The notes under the pieces: generated by a model
The model's input: only the letters and a program-made list of their open reading frames with translations
Database searches by the model: none
What the model was told of the DNA's origin: nothing
Shown here: positions 61,875-64,000 of the stretch, one piece after another
How the letters are laid out: each line of letters starts with the position of its first letter
Position numbering within the stretch: position 1 is the stretch's first letter
Made by a program: the position numbers and the translations under genes
Source of the DNA: an uncultured Lachnospiraceae bacterium
GTDB taxonomy: Bacteria > Bacillota > Clostridia > Lachnospirales > Lachnospiraceae
Length of the DNA stretch: 64,000 nt
Direction of reading: 5' to 3'
Assembly: GCA_910587105.1 (NCBI GenBank)
Contig: CAJUMB010000001.1
Location: 78,895-142,894 of the forward strand

Positions 61875-62459
61875 CTAATCTGCCCCCAGCCGGGCCATTT
61901 CTTGTTTTACCTGTTCTTCGCAGTCCCTCATGGCCAGAATGGTCTTCTCAAACAGCTCATCCAGCTCCCATCCCAGCATCTCGGCACCCTGGCGGATCAC
62001 ATCCCTGGAACAGCCCGCTGCAAAGCGTTTGTCTTTGAACTTTTTCTTTAAGCTTTTCACTTCCATATCCATCACGCTTTTAGACGGACGCATCAAAGCC
62101 GCCGACCAGATCAGCCCGGTGAGTTCGTCTGCGGCAAATAATACTTTTTCCATCTCCTTCTCCGGTTTTAAATCCGAACAGATGCCGTATCCGTGACAGC
62201 AGATGGAGTAGATCATATCTTCATCCACGCCCCCTTCTCTGAGCAGCTCCGGCGCCTTTTTGCAGTGTTCCTCTGGATATTTTTCAAAATCAATATCATG
62301 AAGCAGGCCCGTCAGGGCCCAATAGGTCTCATCCTCTTCATATCCCAGTTCCCTGGCGTACCAGCTCATAACCCCTTCCACAGTAAATGCATGCTGCAGG
62401 TGAAAAGGTTCCTGGTTATATTTTTTCAGCAAGTCCAGTGCATCTTCTCTGGTAATCAA
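61875..62459 (-). CDS. HD domain-containing protein
   Basis: A protein of 194 residues with an HD metal-dependent phosphohydrolase fold. The ligands are in FHLQHAFTVEG, LLHDIDFEKYPEEH and the later CCHGYG and AADELTGL. No accompanying signalling domain, so it is a single-domain hydrolase of unknown substrate, of a type common in Firmicutes. AGAGGAGG precedes the start. It appears to be the first gene of the run that ends with the lactonase. Confidence 0.88.
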   Translation of the reverse strand: MITREDALDLLKKYNQEPFHLQHAFTVEGVMSWYARELGYEEDETYWALTGLLHDIDFEKYPEEHCKKAPELLREGGVDEDMIYSICCHGYGICSDLKPEKEMEKVLFAADELTGLIWSAALMRPSKSVMDMEVKSLKKKFKDKRFAAGCSRDVIRQGAEMLGWELDELFEKTILAMRDCEEQVKQEMARLGAD

Positions 62460-62672
62460 AAGATACCGCCTCCTCTTTGTTGTTTATGTTTCCTTTCCAC
62501 AGCGCGGATGAATTTTCAGACGCGCTCTGGTACACAGTGATCATATTTTAGCATAAAAGGAGCGGAAATGAAACAGTCTTCCTTAATTTTGCCGGGCAAA
62601 GTGGCTGAACAAAAAGCGCCGGTGTCAGCCAGCGGTTCCATTTAAGAATATAAGAGAACGGAAACTTCAGAC

Positions 62673-62701
62673 TTTTCAAACCTTTACCTATTGAGTATAA
62701 T
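62673..62701 (+). promoter_or_regulatory. Possible promoter of the small ORF/rtcB unit
   Basis: TTTTCA (62673-62678), 17 bases, TATAAT (62696-62701), about 52 bases before the ATG at 62753. Confidence 0.52.
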
Positions 62702-62752
62702 AATGATAATCATGCATAAGAGCATGTCTGAAAATTCAAAGGAGGATGCTGT

Positions 62753-62908
62753 ATGGACAAACCACAAATCCTAACGCTTAACGATGCCATATCTGTAATG
62801 AAAGAAAACCATACAAAGGCCGCCTATATCCATTCATATCTAAATATAACAGGAGAAACAAATGATAACAGTAACTGGAATCTTCGCATCTGCAAAAATA
62901 TTCACTGA
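62753..62908 (+). CDS. Small ORF of 51 residues upstream of and overlapping rtcB
   Basis: ATG 62753 has a very strong AAAGGAGG site seven bases upstream, and the frame runs to TGA 62906-62908. The product starts MDKPQILTLNDAISVMKENH and has no motif I recognise; it is polar and not membrane-bound. It overlaps the RtcB start by 47 bases in another frame, with the RtcB ribosome binding site inside it. It may be a translated leader that couples to rtcB, or a small protein, or the fragment of a longer gene after a frameshift. Only the site strength and position support it. Confidence 0.5.
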   Translation: MDKPQILTLNDAISVMKENHTKAAYIHSYLNITGETNDNSNWNLRICKNIH

Positions 62909-63971
62909 CGATGCAGACGCCTATGCCCTGGCCCAGCTGCAAATGCTCTGCGGCCACACTGCCGCCAAAGGCAGTAAGATCCGGGTAATGCCTGATGTGC
63001 ATCCGGGTAAAGTGGGAACTATTGGACTTACCATGACCGTCGGCGGGACCATCCTGCCGAATCTTGTGGGGATTGATATCGGATGCGGCATTACACTGGC
63101 AAAAATTAAACAGAAAAAAGCAGAATTTCAAAAGCTGGATACTGTGATTCGAGAAAATATTCCTGCCGGTTTTGGTATCCGGAAAAAAATCCACCGTTTT
63201 TATGAAAATTTTGACACAACCCGGCTGTACTGCCACAGACATCTCAACCAGGACAGGACAGCCAGAAGCCTGGGAACACTGGGCGGGGGAAACCATTTCA
63301 TAGAACTGGACAAAGACAGCAGTGGCAGTCTGTATGCTGCCGTACACAGCGGAAGCCGCCATCTGGGAAAAGAAGTAACGGAATACTATCTTCAGCAGGG
63401 CCAGAAAGCATTGAAAGAACAGGGAATCGAGATTCCCTATGAATTGACTGTGCTGGATGGAGCATTAAAAGAAGCATACCTTCATGACCAGCAGATTGTA
63501 CAGGAATACGCAGCACTAAACCGGGCTGCGATTCTGGATGAAATGATAAAAGGGATGAAATGGAAAGTTCAGGAGGCTATTTCCTGCAGCCATAATTATA
63601 TAGAAATGAACTCGAAAGAAACATCTTTTGCAGGGGGTATCCTTCGCAAAGGGGCGGTTTCCGCCAAAAAAGGGGAACCAGTCATCATTCCGGTCAATAT
63701 GCGTGACGGCATTCTCCTTGGAACCGGCAAAGGAAATGAAGACTGGAACTATTCGGCGCCCCATGGTTCAGGAAGGATTCTGCGGCGTGATATGGTAAAA
63801 GAAAAATACACGGTATCTGATTTTAAAAACGAAATGAAAGGAATCTATTGCCCCTGTATCGGAAAAGAAACTTTAGACGAAGCGCCATTTGCATATAGGG
63901 GGATGGAAAAAATTATGGAAGCAATCGGCGATACAGCTGAAATCACAGGGTTTGTCAAGTTAAATGTGTAA
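62862..63971 (+). CDS. RtcB family RNA ligase
   Basis: Joins RNA 3'-phosphate (or 2',3'-cyclic phosphate) ends to 5'-OH with GTP and Mn2+ in the well-studied members; this is a short RtcB type (369 residues against about 400-480). Metal residues D45 and H47 are in MPDVHPGKVG, C75 in GIDIGCG, then LGGGNHF, HSGSRHLG and the probable GMP-accepting H301 in APHGSGR. AGGAGA precedes the ATG. No archease or RtcA gene is near. Substrate RNA is unknown. Confidence 0.9.
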   Translation: MITVTGIFASAKIFTDDADAYALAQLQMLCGHTAAKGSKIRVMPDVHPGKVGTIGLTMTVGGTILPNLVGIDIGCGITLAKIKQKKAEFQKLDTVIRENIPAGFGIRKKIHRFYENFDTTRLYCHRHLNQDRTARSLGTLGGGNHFIELDKDSSGSLYAAVHSGSRHLGKEVTEYYLQQGQKALKEQGIEIPYELTVLDGALKEAYLHDQQIVQEYAALNRAAILDEMIKGMKWKVQEAISCSHNYIEMNSKETSFAGGILRKGAVSAKKGEPVIIPVNMRDGILLGTGKGNEDWNYSAPHGSGRILRRDMVKEKYTVSDFKNEMKGIYCPCIGKETLDEAPFAYRGMEKIMEAIGDTAEITGFVKLNV

Positions 63972-63981
63972 GTTTTTTATT

Positions 63982-64000
63982 AGCGGTCTTTGTGACCGCT
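63982..64000 (+). terminator. Hairpin after rtcB at the window edge, possible terminator
   Basis: AGCGGTC (63982-63988) pairs with GACCGCT (63994-64000), seven pairs. Any T-run would begin beyond the window, so the call is incomplete. Confidence 0.45.

Noticed and set aside
61274..62038. Open frame of 254 codons antisense to nth and the HD gene
   Set aside because: It crosses two real genes on the other strand, without a start site.
1..64000. CRISPR array, restriction system, toxin-antitoxin pair, prophage or biosynthetic gene cluster
   Set aside because: No regularly spaced repeats, methylase/nuclease pairs, structural phage genes or synthase modules were seen in any frame; the HipA-like kinase has no adjacent antitoxin.

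Overview
The window is 64 kb of core chromosome from a Gram-positive anaerobe of the Clostridia, most likely a Lachnospiraceae gut bacterium; Blautia or a near relative is my guess from gene content and protein style, not a tested placement. The evidence is the Firmicute gene orders (rplU-prp-rpmA-obgE-yhbY-nadD-yqeK-rsfS; mreBCD-mrdA-minDE-rodA; miaB-mutS-mutL-miaA), strong AGGAGG ribosome binding sites, a LexA with Gram-positive type SOS boxes, and an L27 with the N-terminal extension that Prp removes. I found no phage, insertion sequence, CRISPR array, rRNA or tRNA gene. No gene-free stretch exceeds about 300 bases.

Layout. Bases 1-885 hold the 3' two thirds of proA. 1053-12898 is a tightly packed plus-strand run: M14 peptidase, miaB, mutS, mutL, miaA, a PLP enzyme of the YnbB type and two flavoproteins. 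12981-22406 is the shape and division block: radC, mreB, mreC, mreD, a very long PBP2, minD, minE, rodA and a DD-carboxypeptidase. It has no minC. 22504-29473 contains a small P-loop protein, DUF378 (minus strand), an HlyD-like membrane protein, YggS, sepF, ylmH, aroB, lspA and a pseudouridine synthase. 29488-35885 contains a cytidylate-kinase-like gene, a TtcA-like gene, an AI-2E-type permease, dtd, a repeat-bearing M23 murein hydrolase, and a divergent tyrosine recombinase/lexA pair.

35956-41655 holds Uma2, then the minus-strand ribosome-assembly/NAD operon read from rplU to rsfS, and a monocistronic membrane-anchored hypothetical gene. 41807-49038 is an alpha-galactoside uptake locus: two permeases and a binding lipoprotein on the minus strand, a divergent DUF624 protein, and an AraC regulator downstream of a GH36 alpha-galactosidase. 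49075-53669 is lysA, pyk, a pseudo-rhomboid membrane protein with a zinc ribbon, and corA. 53933-56200 holds an orphan HipA-like kinase and aroC. 56325-62459 is a minus-strand run of HD protein, nth, cobA-hemD fusion, hemB, hemL and a lactonase. 62753-63971 holds a 51-residue small ORF overlapping an RtcB gene.

Most of the window is conserved housekeeping, and I see no clear multi-gene novel system. The points most worth a second look are two abutting SOS boxes between the recombinase and lexA, the orphan HipA-like kinase, the pseudo-rhomboid/zinc-ribbon protein, the small ORF coupled to rtcB, a roughly 250-residue insertion in PBP2, the missing minC, and aroB sitting where divIVA is usual.
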